NCBI GenBank assembly: GCA_023935145.1
Contig: CM043698.1
Span: 76,278,501-76,342,500 of the forward strand
From: Bretschneidera sinensis
Lineage: Eukaryota > Streptophyta > Magnoliopsida > Brassicales > Akaniaceae
Length of the DNA stretch: 64,000 bases
Direction of reading: 5' to 3'
The notes beneath the pieces were generated by a model. It was not told where the DNA came from. It saw only the letters and a list, made by a program, of their open reading frames with translations, and made no database searches. Every line of letters starts with the position of its first letter. The first letter of the stretch is position 1. Both the position numbers and the translations under genes were made by a program. This document shows positions 44,899 through 55,610 of this stretch, piece by piece.

Positions 44899-46311
44899 AT
44901 GTCTCTAGAAGAAATTGTTAAATCACTTGCAACTAACACGCAACAATTTCAACAGGAGACAAGAACAAGCATTCAACAATTGGAGAATCAAATGAGTCAA
45001 ATGGCATCTTCTATGAACCGATTGGAATCTCAAGGTAAATTACCCTCCCAAACTATTGTTAACCCAAAACAAAATGCTAGTGCAGTTACCTTGAGAAGCG
45101 GGAAGGATTTGAAGGAACCCAGTAAGGCAACACATGGAGAAGAAATTGAAAAAAAAGTAGTTGCTCCTCAACCTCAAACTGACCAGCCTAGAGGACTCGA
45201 TAGTGAACAACCAAAGGCATTGGTGACAAATCCTCCCTTTCCTACTAGATTGGCTAAATCCAAGAAAGAAGAGGAGGAGAAGGAAATTCTTGAAACTTTT
45301 CGCAAGGTTGAGGTAAATATTCCCTTACTTGATGCAATTAAACAAGTGCCTCGATATGCTAAATTTCTCAAGGAGTTGTGCACCAACAAGAGGAAGTTGA
45401 AAGGTAATGAAAAGATAAGTATGGGGGAAAATGTTTCAACCGTCCTCCAGAAAAAATTAACTCCAAAATGCAAGGACCCAGGTATGTTTACTATCCCTTG
45501 CAAACTAGGTGATGTTAGGATTGAGAGAGCAATGCTAGATCTAGGAGCTTCAATAAATGTCATGCCTCTCTCTATTTATTCATCTTTGAATATTGGTCCA
45601 TTAAAAGAAACAGGTGTGATTATTCAACTTGCTGATAGATCTAATGTATATCCTGAAGGAGTTTTGGAGGATGTCTTAGTACAAGTTAATGGGTTGGTCT
45701 TTCCTGTTGATTTTTATGTTCTTGACATGGAAGAAGATGACTCTTCTAATTCAACATTAATGTTATTAGGAAGGCCATTTCTAAAAACATCTAGGACAAA
45801 AATTGATGTGCATGATGGTACACTCACAATAGAATTTTATGGTGAAATTATTAAATTCAATATTTATGACACCATGAGGTACCCTAATGATGTGTCTTCT
45901 GTTTTTGTTATGGATGTTGTTGACCCGTTGGCGCAGGAAATCTTTGATCCAATTGATAATGATAAGTTAAAATTTATACTTAGCAAGCATTTCACTCTTG
46001 AAGGGACTGCTACAACTGAAGAACTCGTCATCCAAGAAGAAGCAAGGAACTTTGAGTTTGAAATGGGAAAAGAAGTACCAGAAGAACAAATAATAATAAC
46101 TGAATTGAAAACTTTACTTGCTCATTTGAAATATGCTTATCTAGAGAAAAATATTTTCCCTGTTATAATATCTTCTTCGTTGACAGGTAAAATGGAAGAA
46201 CGGTTGCTGGAAGTCCTAAGAATGCATATATTTCCGAGAAAGCTGAAATCTCGGTGGACTGAACCATACACTGTGATAAGTGTATCACTTTTTGGCTTTT
46301 GGTTCCATTGA
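44899..46311 (+). CDS. Athila gag C-terminus and protease, fused to integrase tail by deletion
   Basis: 470 open codons. Residues 1-60 are a Gln-rich coiled coil (QQLENQMSQMASSMNRLE). About residues 185-330 are the retropepsin region, with CKDPGMFTIPCKLGD, MLDLGASINVMPLSI (LDLGAS is the Athila form) and LMLLGRPFLKTS. About residue 440 the frame passes abruptly to LKSRWTEPYTV, which belongs to the integrase C-terminus. The intervening RT, RNase H and integrase core, normally over 3 kb, are deleted. Another frame then reads EIRHKKNKATFKVNGHRLKHY. Confidence 0.85.
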   Translation: MSLEEIVKSLATNTQQFQQETRTSIQQLENQMSQMASSMNRLESQGKLPSQTIVNPKQNASAVTLRSGKDLKEPSKATHGEEIEKKVVAPQPQTDQPRGLDSEQPKALVTNPPFPTRLAKSKKEEEEKEILETFRKVEVNIPLLDAIKQVPRYAKFLKELCTNKRKLKGNEKISMGENVSTVLQKKLTPKCKDPGMFTIPCKLGDVRIERAMLDLGASINVMPLSIYSSLNIGPLKETGVIIQLADRSNVYPEGVLEDVLVQVNGLVFPVDFYVLDMEEDDSSNSTLMLLGRPFLKTSRTKIDVHDGTLTIEFYGEIIKFNIYDTMRYPNDVSSVFVMDVVDPLAQEIFDPIDNDKLKFILSKHFTLEGTATTEELVIQEEARNFEFEMGKEVPEEQIIITELKTLLAHLKYAYLEKNIFPVIISSSLTGKMEERLLEVLRMHIFPRKLKSRWTEPYTVISVSLFGFWFH

Positions 46312-48063
46312 AATACGACACAAGAAAAACAAGGCGACGTTCAAGGTCAACGGGCATAGATTGAAGCACTACATCATGGGGACGTTTGATCCTCAATCGT
46401 CCACAACCATTCTCCAAGAGCCATAAATCGACAACGTCTAGCCAAAGACGATAAAGAACGGCGCTTTTGGGAGGCAACCCAACTTTTTGTCTTACTTTCC
46501 TTGTTTTATTTGTTTTATCCTTTTTCTTTATTTTGGCAATCAGCTTGCAAGACTCGAAGACCAAGTTGCCAGAATGGACAAAACATGACAGCCTTCTTTG
46601 CTTACATGGGATTCACACAACCTTCGCCTCTAAGCACGTGACTGATATCTTGGTTGATGCTCAACATTTTTAGGGGAGTTTTCTACTTACTCTTGTTCTT
46701 TTATAGCTTTTGAGCATCTATTTTTGATACATTGAGGACAATATATGGATTAAGTGTGGGGGACGGTCTCTGACATATGAATTTGAATTTGATTTTACTT
46801 TAAACTTCACTTTTCAAGAAAATTTTCAAAATCCAAGTGATACTGTAGTTCTTGTTTGTGATCATTCTCTTCTGAATTCTAGATTCTGTCGATGCTTGTC
46901 TTAAATGATCTGGATTATTGTGAATCATTGAGATAAATTGAGGTATAATAAGGGATTAGCATGAATGGTTGAATTCTTATTTACTACACAGTGATTAATT
47001 GCTCCTGATGATTGATTGAATGAAAAATGTGTTGGATCTAATGCACATGACCCTTTTGTGCGCTTTTGAGCCAATGAGCATTCATATTATATTATGCTCC
47101 ATTTTCTTAATTGAGTGATTGTCACACATAGTTGATTTTTCTAGAACTTGCTTTGTTATGCATGTCACGAAACTACATTGTTGAATTTGATGCATTGAAT
47201 TAATAAGGGCATTTAGGTGGAGCCATTTAGCTTTCTTAAAAAGCCTACCTTGATTTTTACTGTAGAAAGCCAATTTTGAACCTTGGCCCTTTTTTTGGAA
47301 GTTAACCATGATATAAGCAATGTCAACCCATTCTTTTGTCGATTTCCCTCTTTTGAACCTTGAATTAAAGGATCGTACTAGCTTGTTCACATAAAGCTTC
47401 AAATTATCTCTGAAAGTATTGAAAGATACTGGGAATAAAGTGATTCAAGTTACAAGTGCTTTAATTCTTCTCTCTCTATATATATATATATAGGCGGCTA
47501 GAAAGAGAGAAGAGTTGTGCAATTTTAATTGTTTGGAAGTAAATTGATTGGAGAAAACATTCGACGTTATTGAGTTGTGCTTTGTGTGGAGAAGTTGGTA
47601 TAATTCCTTTGACAAAAACACCTAAAAATTCCTTCTCACCACACCTTACCTAAGCCCCTTTACAACCCATTTAAGACCCTTAGATTCTTTGCAATTCAAT
47701 TCAATCCATTGATGTGATATATTAGCAAGCTTATGGTTAAGATCTTCTATGTTTTGACTTGAGAGTTCATCGATACCCTAAACACTTTGAGTGTATTGAG
47801 TGAATCCAATGAGAGGGTGTTAGATCCTATTGCATTTTGATTTCGAGAAGATCATTGAGGTAATTGTTCATGGTGCGGCTTTTAAGAATTTACACTACGA
47901 AATTGTTCGTTTCTTATTTGTCTTTTGATTTAAATCTTTAAGGCATGATAATTTGGATTATAGAGGATGAGTAAAGGTAGAAGAAGGAACGATGGTGAGA
48001 AAAGGTGACGAACTTGAGTTATTGTATGCTTGAGGACAAGCATTGTTTAAGTGTGGGGGAATT
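46312..48063 (+). other. Athila 3' internal region and polypurine tract
   Basis: After the integrase tail about 1.7 kb carries no convincing ORF, which is usual for Athila (env-like region lost or absent). It includes a (CT)n(TA)n run at about 47470-47492. The polypurine tract AAGTGTGGGGGAATT at about 48050-48063 precedes the 3' LTR. A second similar tract, AAGTGTGGGGGACG, lies at 46752-46766 after a GAGGACAA motif. Confidence 0.65.
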
Positions 48064-49265
48064 TGATAAGAGTTCATAATATCTATATGTTTGTTATATT
48101 TTCTCATGTTTTAATAGTTATAATTGCTTAAATCTTGGATTTTGATTATGTTTCGTATTTTGTAGAGTATATTGAGGAGTTAAATCAAATAGAATTCAAA
48201 ATCAAGAGATTTGTGAAGATTGGACAGAAACTTGGAGCTGCAGCGCCAGAAAGCTAAGGCTGCAGCGCTAGCATGGTGATAATATGTGAAGATGGGGCAA
48301 CAACTTGGAGCTGCAGTGCCAGAAAGTTGAGGCTGCAGCGCCAGCCCGCGGGTTTTGAAAGTTATAAATACTAACCCTAGCTGAAAGAAAAAAAAGGCTC
48401 GGATAGAAGGCGCGGCTATTGAATAGAAAATCCCTCTTCTCTTTTCTTTAGGGTTTTCTTTTAATTATGAGTAGCTAAATACTTTTCTTCCAACTGAAGG
48501 ATAATTGAAGTCTTGGTTCTTCAAGAATTGTGAGATCTAAATAATTTTCATTGCTCTTTTATTTCTTCTCTATTTATATATCTTCTGTGTTTATTATCAA
48601 TTATTGTCTTGGTTGATTAATGCAAAGGGCCCGTTGTTCAATTATCAGGTCAACAAATTGTCATTTAGAACTTTAAATCTGTAATTGTTTAAACGTTCTA
48701 ATATTAGTTGTAAAATAACAAAGTTGATTATAACCAGATTTTTGATTTATGTTATGGAGATATATAACCTAGTCTAAATGAATCGAGCTTGTGTATTTGT
48801 TGGCTAGAATTGGTAGTCTCTCTAATTATTAATATTATCGATAGATTAAATCCTAAGAGCTTATTTAGGGTTGTTTATGAACAAGGGAAGTAATCAAAGA
48901 GCTTGTTTTGGTTATCGAGAAAGTAAGGAGAGATAGGTTGTTAGAGCTTGTTAGCAACCATAACCAATTTGGTGAAGAATAGAAGATTTTATCCTTGTAT
49001 CTGTGATCAATTCTCTGAACCAATTCTGAAATTATACCTTCGGTTGGATATTTTCCTGATATTGATTTCTCCTTAGTTTTTAGTTTATTATAATTGCTTT
49101 CTCTTTTATTTCACTCCGAAATTTCAAACCCCCCTTTTTTCTTTACTTTATTTTTCATTAAAATAAATCTACCCAATCCCTATGGATTCGACCTTGCTCA
49201 TCACTGTTACAATTTGTGTTTTTGAGAGTGAAAATTTTATTATTTGTTGGATTCGACACCCACCA
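48064..49265 (+). repeat. 3' LTR of the Athila-like element
   Basis: 1202 bp, highly similar to 42386-43660 apart from one missing 73-bp unit and scattered substitutions. Confidence 0.92.
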
Positions 49266-49767
49266 AGTGCACCAACTTCTTGTCTAATCTTCAGAGTCAA
49301 TCTCCACCCTTAGATCTTGATGACCACTCAACCATAACCCTCCATCAATCCTAAGTGATGCTGTGCGTTTTAACCTTGTACCCACGCACTTAACAAGAGG
49401 CTAAATCAAGTGGAATATGTGTGCCTAGCACCTAGGCATTGAACAGGGCATGCTGCGGCGCTAGGCAAAACACCATTTTCACCACCTTCTGGGCGTTGCG
49501 GCCTTAGTGAGGGAGAGGTGCGGCGCTGGCCTTCCTCCAGCACCTCCCTTACTGGGCGCTGCAGCCTGGGAGGAGGAGGGCTGCAGCGCACACTGAAGCT
49601 GGACCCCTCACAGCTGTGCGCACTTCTTTGCCTTGCTGAATGGAGGTGCGCACACACACCCAAAGTGATGTGCACACTTGTGTGCACTCCTTTAACATGC
49701 TGAAATTTGTTCTTCCAACCTTGGTTTAGACCTTAAACCATGTTTAGACCTTAGACAAATATCAACA
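49266..49767 (-). repeat. 5' LTR of the Tork-like element, outer part
   Basis: Continues the broken LTR after the Athila insertion; 49266-49270 AGTGC is the right target duplication. Ends AAATATCAACA like the 3' LTR. Confidence 0.9.
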
Positions 49768-50636
49768 GGATGCCATACTAGTAGAAGTTCATGAAATAAG
49801 TATATGCATCCCAGAGTGACTACATTATTTTCTATTTGTCCTTTGGTTTTGTTTAATTTCAACCTTTTATGTCTTAAATAATAATCAAAAGCTTCAATTG
49901 TTAGAGTAAAAGTATTTAAGTTTGAATCCTCTCACCATGTGTGAAAATACTCTCATATTGTTTGATAAGGACACTACTCTACCCCTTATAAACGTTTTTT
50001 TTTATTTAAAAAAATAAATGAGTGCCTAAATCGCCTTAAAATGCAACTTATGTGAAATAATAATGTTCTTTTATTATAGTGATGAATTCTAATATACCAA
50101 TATGCCCTCCCAACCTATACAACTTATTTTGTCCATAAAGAAATTGTTGACCTCAGGATTCCAAAGTACCCAAATCTCAAAGACTTTGGCAAAACCAAAG
50201 AACCTACAGTGGTGGGTTAATAATAATGGTGAATTAACTTGTGATTAAATGGGTTTAACACTGACAAATCATGAAATGCAACTTGCCAGTATCTTTCTCA
50301 TTTCGATCACTTCAAAGTAACGGCGAACAATTGATCTTTGTGAAATCTACTGTCAAATTAAGTTTAGAGTGAATTCCACAAAGGTACATACAATGCTGAA
50401 TTAGAACTTAAAATTCTATTAGCATTTTACAGTTTATAGAGAGGAACATTCTTTAATTTACATGCAAATATGCTAAACACAAATGAAGATCATCCTGACA
50501 TTCAGTATTCTTCTTCCCACACTATATTTTACTATTTCTTTTCATTGCTGGGATCAGGAAAAGCAGGTTGGAGAACCTACTGATATTTTACTATTGTAGC
50601 ATTATTTAACGAGCACAGCTAAAGATCAGAGAAGCA
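49768..50636. other. Peptide E / FBPase intergenic spacer
   Basis: Continuation of copy E after the retrotransposons, homologous to the spacers of the other copies. It holds the inferred FBPase 3' UTR (minus) and the peptide 3' flank (plus), which converge here. No additional gene. Confidence 0.6.
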
Positions 50637-51037
50637 TCAAACTTCATACCCAGGATTTACTTTCTGTTGAACATCTCCATAACTCTCTAACTCTTCCACA
50701 TCCTCCAAACTCCCTAAAAACAGAGGCAGTCTCTGGTGCAGCTTGATGGGCTGAAGGGAAAGAATCCTTCTTTTACCATCCGAACCTTTGCCCCCACCTT
50801 GCTCCACAAGAAAACTAAGAGGATTTGCCTCATACACCAGACGAAGATGATCTCTTGGATTCATTGCCACTCCACCGTACAATAGAGTGCGATGAAAATC
50901 AGCAACCAAAGAGCATATATAACGTGCAGAATATTTCTTAGGGTATTTGCCTTTGCCTTGTCGAACAGTATCAATATATCGTCTTAGACCTTCAGGCCAA
51001 TCGAAATATCGTGCATCATTTACTGAATAGATTTGCC
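50637..51037 (-). CDS. cpFBPII: Chloroplastic fructose-1,6-bisphosphatase (cpFBPase II type), exon 3
   Basis: Last exon, residues about 277-408, ending VNPGYEV-stop. Acceptor TTTTAG|GG completes a Gly codon begun in exon 2. It contains QIYSVNDARYFDW, ARYICSLVADFHRTLLYGG and the FBPase active-site signature LRLVYEANPLSF, with metal-binding Glu345. The enzyme hydrolyses fructose 1,6-bisphosphate to fructose 6-phosphate and phosphate in the Calvin cycle/starch route. This is the parental copy of the orphan exons at 6698, 13108 and 32688. The 51038-51466 intron is AT-rich; the array breakpoint is near 51066. Confidence 0.95.
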
Positions 51038-51466
51038 CTAAAAAAAATGAGCAGCCATCATAATTTGGACCCAACGCCATCAATAAATGCTCACAATCTA
51101 TTTAACTGATATTGAAAGGTAGCATGGCTAAGTCAGAAATTCCAATTTATTTCTTGGACAACCATGAAACATCAAAGTCAACATCTAGTCAACATGAATA
51201 CAAACACGATTTGCTGGAAGTTGACACCAACAATTTAAATCTGCATTTCAAAAACCAACCTATAGGCTCTGTTATTTTCTGAACACCTAAGAAAATGAAA
51301 CAAATTGTGAAATATACAGACTATGATAACAAAATAAGGATATAGTTTGGTTGATGGAACTAATTTGTTCATGAAAGTAGTCATTAATTCTACATGACCT
51401 TTCGTCGTAACTCAAGTGATTTTCAAACATAAAATAGCAAGGCATAAAACTTTTTAAGGCTGTTAC

Positions 51467-51863
51467 CTCGAGGAGGAATTTTAATGCTTCTATGTGTGAG
51501 AATGAAATCTCCGGTTGAATGATCTAACGTAAAAGCATGGGTTCCTGTACCAAAGCTAGCACACAGTATCGTGGCTGACGAATAGAGAACATAGCCAGCA
51601 GCTACAAGCCTACTTCCACTCTGGAGAGAATTCAGCAGCGCCTTTTCCTCCCTGGGTAAACAATCTAGTTCCACAAGGCGTTTATAAATTCCGAATATTG
51701 TTCCAGTGGGTATGGAGGCATCTATGTTTCTAGATCCATCAAGAGGATCTGTAACTACCACATATGGGCCATCATCATTTAACCAGACAGGAGCATCGCT
51801 TTCTTCCGAAGCCATGACTGCAACTTTTCCAGAATTTCGAAGGGAGGACAAGATAATTTCATC
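51467..51863 (-). CDS. cpFBPII: Chloroplastic fructose-1,6-bisphosphatase (cpFBPase II type), exon 2
   Basis: Residues about 144-276. Bounded by GTGTAG|GATGAA and CGAG|GTAACA. It carries the metal site residues AVMASEE (Glu163, Glu164) and TDPLDGSRNIDASIPTGTIFG (Asp182, Asp185) and SRLVAAGYVLYSSAT. The cysteine-bearing regulatory loop that thioredoxin reduces in the classical plastid enzyme is not present between these motifs. This points to the redox-insensitive second plastid isoform; the closest Arabidopsis gene I recall is At5g64380. All catalytic residues that can be checked are intact. Confidence 0.95.
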
Positions 51864-52104
51864 CTACACAAGAAGATAATTTGGTCAATCAGAAACATTT
51901 CTTTCTTTCTAAATCTTATGTTGTAAAGAGTTCAGATTACTCTGGAGTTGGACAACAAGATATGGCACATTTACAAAGTAAGTTGTTGATCAAATGGATT
52001 AATCATTAAGATCATTCATTCCTATACTCATCCTGAAACCCATGTCCTAGATTTTTCATGGTACCATTTGTCATAAACTTAATACCAAAATAAATGAAGA
52101 TCCA

Positions 52105-52170
52105 TGTAGCCAAACCCAACTAGTTTGGGACTAAAGCTCAATTCAGTTGAGTAGACATGAACTATAATTT
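52105..52170. repeat. Possible non-LTR retrotransposon 3' tail
   Basis: GTAGCCAAACCCAACTAGTT and TTGGGACTAAAGC resemble the CTAGTTTGGGATTGAGGC-type ends that recur in plant SINE/LINE families. Weak, based on recall of the motif only. Confidence 0.35.
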
Positions 52171-52429
52171 TCGTCCCAAGATGCACCTGGGTTGCATATC
52201 ACAGCCTCTTTTTTGGATTTGTCCGGCAACATCACACCTGGCAGAGAAACTGCTACAAACAGAAAACTAAATCAGTTGCTACATAAGGCACTTAGGCCCC
52301 AACTAATAGCTTGCCCAACATCAGTGGACTGCTTTTCTAAATCTATACAACCTAGAACTTTGTCTCTTACACGTTACTAGTAATTCTCTCAAGGATAAAA
52401 ATCTGCAGAATAGCAATTCTGTTGATAAA

Positions 52430-53440
52430 TTCTGATATTCCTCTCAATCCATATGTGATATATGCTAGCATTCCAAGCTAACTTAAGAAGAGTAGACAAG
52501 GATTAGTCCTTAAAAGGCTGGATAGCCCAATTCAACGCATTTCACCAATCCCCTATAGTACTTCTATCAATTTCAGCTTTTTGAAGAATATGCTGCCAAA
52601 ACTGAATCGAGAAACTACAATAGAAGAATAAGGGTTGAGTTTACTTCGAACACTTCCATCCTTCGATTCTGGAAACCTACACTCGTGTCCCTGAAACCTG
52701 TTAATTTTAGGGAGATAAACATAAGTAAATCTATAAATTTAGGAATGCAAGTAGAGCTTTCATGGGATTTTCTAGGAATCAGACATATAGAGTTTTAGGG
52801 ATGCATGTGTAGGTTTCAAAAATGAAGGATGCAAGTGTAATTTCTGACTATACGGAAAGGGAGGTTTATGTAATTACCCAAAGAATATATGATTCCTGGT
52901 CTATGTAGACTGATTGCAGAGAATACAATTTGCATTTGAAATAATCCCCCATATCTCCTGCCTGAGACTTAGTAGTTAACCTCTCAATTATGACCAGCCA
53001 AGTAATAAAACTGTGCTTGGATATATATAGTTTGCAAACCAAGTGATCCTATACTAAGGTACTTTAACCTTCCTTAATCTTTAAAGAATTCCAATTTGCT
53101 TTAGATTGAAAATTCCCAGAAGCTGAAGGGAGTCAAAAAGGCCTTTATCTTCACAAGACTGATCCGGATGTATAATACCAAAAAAGGAAGCTTGCATTTC
53201 TGCTAAGTCATCGGACCTAGCAGCTGGCCATTCTTGATTACAGCTGCTATCTTTGCCAGCTCTGAGATGGAAGAGTCATATATGAGTCTCCTCCTATACT
53301 GATCCAGCAAATGCCTCTTTGGGTGCCAATTATCATACCATAGGGAGGTATGCTCTCCAATACAAATAACATGCTTAACCATAGTTTAACAATAGACCTA
53401 AGCTTTAATAGTTTCTCCAGGCCCATGTACATCTTCTTTA
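52430..53440 (-). pseudogene. LINE (L1-like) ORF2 C-terminal debris, zf-RVT region
   Basis: Minus-strand conceptual reading gives GEHTSLWYDNWHPKRHLLDQY and SISELAKIAAVI near 53240-53370. Near 52440-52560 it gives NALNWAIQPFKD and LLKLAWNASIYHIWIERN. This is the order of the zinc-binding zf-RVT tail of plant L1 elements. Separated by non-coding sequence and full of stops. Same strand as FBPase. Confidence 0.6.
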
Positions 53441-54016
53441 CAATTGGCAGTGGCTTGGGTTGAGTAAACTTACAGTTGATTCAGAGTTAAATAGGGTTGC
53501 ATACTGCAGATCAATAAGGACATCAAAGCAGTGCAATCTAAAGGTTGAACCTTTTTATATCAAATCTGAGTGGACTTGAGTAAAATGGCCCTTTTTTTAT
53601 GAACTGAGTTAAAGTCTTGAGCCACACCAGTATTGAGTTTACTGCAACCTCATGCAATGATAACAACCACCCTCCAGCCCCTTTTCCCCAGTGGGTACAA
53701 AAGAAATATATAAAGAACTACCTGTTAACTCATGAATATTCTCAAAGCATATTAAAAGCGACCAGTTGCACTGACAGCACAAAACAAGACAGAATTTAAC
53801 TAGCTCACCCATGTCGATCTCTTCAGAGACATCACGAACGAAACAGAGATACTCGATCCTATATATAGATTTAAAGAGTGAAACCTCAATGATGGTGATG
53901 AACTGACTGAGACTAGTCAAAGAAACCAAAGTGACCAAATACACTTTTGCCCAGTAAGTCTCCAATTAAAGGGCAAAAGAGATTTTATGGACTTATAAAC
54001 ATTAATGCTAGCCTTG

Positions 54017-54545
54017 TGATGCAGGAAGATCCGAGTCAGATGATGCTGAGTTGTCAAGTAGCACGTTGTTGGCACTGAAGTACCTAGAGTTGGCAGATCA
54101 GCGCAAAACTGGCAGGTGGACTGCCTAGAACGGGCCACGGGCTCAGATCAGGCCCCGGAAGACCCTAGTCTGAGTGGAAACGGGCTTCCGGGCAAAACTC
54201 ATGACTTTTAGCCCTGAGTGTCGTCATTTTTAAGCCAAAAAACAACGTTTAGGGCCTCAATTTGGCAGATTTCAGGTTTTAGGAAACTTTTTATTTTTAT
54301 TTGCAATTTAGGAAACTTTTTATTTTTATTACTTTAAATTCGGCCTTAATTTAATTTTCTTATTTTAGCTTAACCTTATAAATAAGGCTTTAGGGTTTAG
54401 TAAACATGATTATTGTATTTGCATAATTTTAAATAAAACATCAGAGTTGTTTCTCTATATTGTTTAGGGTTTTTTTCTTGTGTTACTTCCTGTGAACAAT
54501 CTGTTCGACTAGCCTGCAGAATAATCGCTATTCTGCCCGGCGTCA
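54017..54545 (+). repeat. 5' LTR of the CRM-like element
   Basis: 529 bp; contains a tandem GGAAACTTTTTATTTTTATT repeat near 54280-54330, a TATAAATAAGG box near 54386 and the 5' copy of the coding tail of pol. Confidence 0.92.
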
Positions 54546-54547
54546 GT

Positions 54548-54559
54548 TGGTATCAGAGC
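54548..54559 (+). other. Primer-binding site of the CRM-like element
   Basis: TGGTATCAGAGC, initiator-Met tRNA type, 2 bases after the 5' LTR. Confidence 0.9.
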
Positions 54560-54595
54560 TTCAGCGTTTTCTTAGGGCAAGATTTCATCAGTTCT

Positions 54596-55610
54596 ATGGC
54601 TGGTGGTCGTGGTCGTGGTCGTGGCCGTGGTCGTCGCAGTCAGGTTCCGAACGAGGAAGCCCCACGCCGTGATCGTAACATTCAGGATACGATGATTGAG
54701 GATTTACAGCGGCAAGTTGCAGAGTTAACCCAGCGTCTAGCGGTGCAGAAATTCGGTGATCGTGAGATTGAAGATCACGATTCCGATTCTAGCTTCGAAA
54801 ACCCGTATCACAATCCTGCTCGATTCTGGGAGCACCGTGGTCAGTAAGGATGTTATGGAGACCTCGGTTTCAGAGTGGATCTGCTCGAGTTTTCTGGTAC
54901 GTTACAGGCCGAGGGATTCGTCGATTGGTTGAATGAAGTGGAGCGTATTTTCGAGTATAAAGAAGTCCCAGATCGTGTCAAGGTGAAACTGGTCGCCATC
55001 AAACTGAAGGGCAGAGCATCTGCGTGGTGGGAGCAGTTGAGGCACTCATGCGACCGGCAGGGCAAGGCAAAGATCACAGATTGGGAGAAGATGAAGAAGA
55101 AAATGAAGGGTCACTTCCTTCCTTTTGGCTACACTCATACCTTGTTTCAGCGACTTCATTCGTTGAGGCAGGGCACGAGATGTGTGGATGATTACATGGA
55201 GGAGTTCTATCAATTGATAGCCCGGAATGATTTATCCGAGACAGAGGAGCAGATGGTGGCATGGTATTTAGGGGGATTACGGTAGCCCCTGCAGGATGTC
55301 CTCAGCCTTCACTCGCTGTGAACCGTTTTTGAAGCATACCAGCATGCACTTGCGGTGGAAAAACAGCAGAACAGGAGGCCAATGAACCGAAGCAGCGATC
55401 GAAGCAGTCGGCCAGTTCGCCCTCAAGAATTCCGTCCTGCCCAGCAACCACCCCAAGGTAATCCTAGCTCAAATATTAGATGTTTCAGATGTGGTGAACA
55501 GGGACATAAATCGACTGAGTGCAGGAAGCCTGCTAGTCATAAGGGCAAAAATCTCCTGATTGAGGACGACGGGGTAGACGAAACTGAAGATTGGAGAGCA
55601 TGTGTATGAC
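54596..55610 (+). pseudogene. CRM-like gag
   Basis: Starts MAGGRGRGRGRGRR, an Arg/Gly-rich N-terminus, then a short coiled coil (MIEDLQRQVAELTQRL) and a stop at 54845. It resumes with [39 protein letters not shown] and [15 protein letters not shown], the retrotransposon gag domain. Two stops near 55282 and 55318 follow, where Gln and Trp are expected. It ends with a zinc knuckle CFRCGEQGHKSTEC. Confidence 0.88.

Larger units (their letters stand above)
42386..49265 (+). mobile_element. Athila-like Ty3-gypsy element, pol deleted, 6880 bp
   Basis: LTRs TGATAAGAG ... CACCCACCA flank a primer site of the TGGCGCCGTTTCTGGGGA type, gag and protease. A perfect AGTGC target duplication surrounds it. 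Reverse transcriptase, RNase H and most of integrase are missing, so the element depends on others. Confidence 0.92.
36642..49767 (-). mobile_element. Tork-like Ty1-copia retrotransposon, carrying a nested Athila element
   Basis: LTRs TGTTGGAAATCACC ... AAATATCAACA flank a minus-strand gag-pol. The target duplication is GAATG (36637-36641) against GGATG (49768-49772), one mismatch, and the join restores the CAACGGATGCCATAC context seen in other tandem copies. The 5' LTR is interrupted by 42386-49265. Coding capacity is broken by several stops and active-site changes, so it is not autonomous. Confidence 0.9.
35151..51066 (+). repeat. Tandem segment copy E, split by nested retrotransposons
   Basis: Fifth and rightmost copy. 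About 2.8 kb remain once the copia-plus-Athila insertion (36642-49767) is removed. Its FBPase last exon is the genuine one. Similarity to the other copies ends near 51066, about 30 bp into the FBPase intron, which marks the duplication breakpoint. Confidence 0.7.

Noticed and set aside
52192..52380. 62-codon plus-strand ORF in the FBPase intron
   Set aside because: No recognisable motif; lies at the edge of LINE debris on the other strand.
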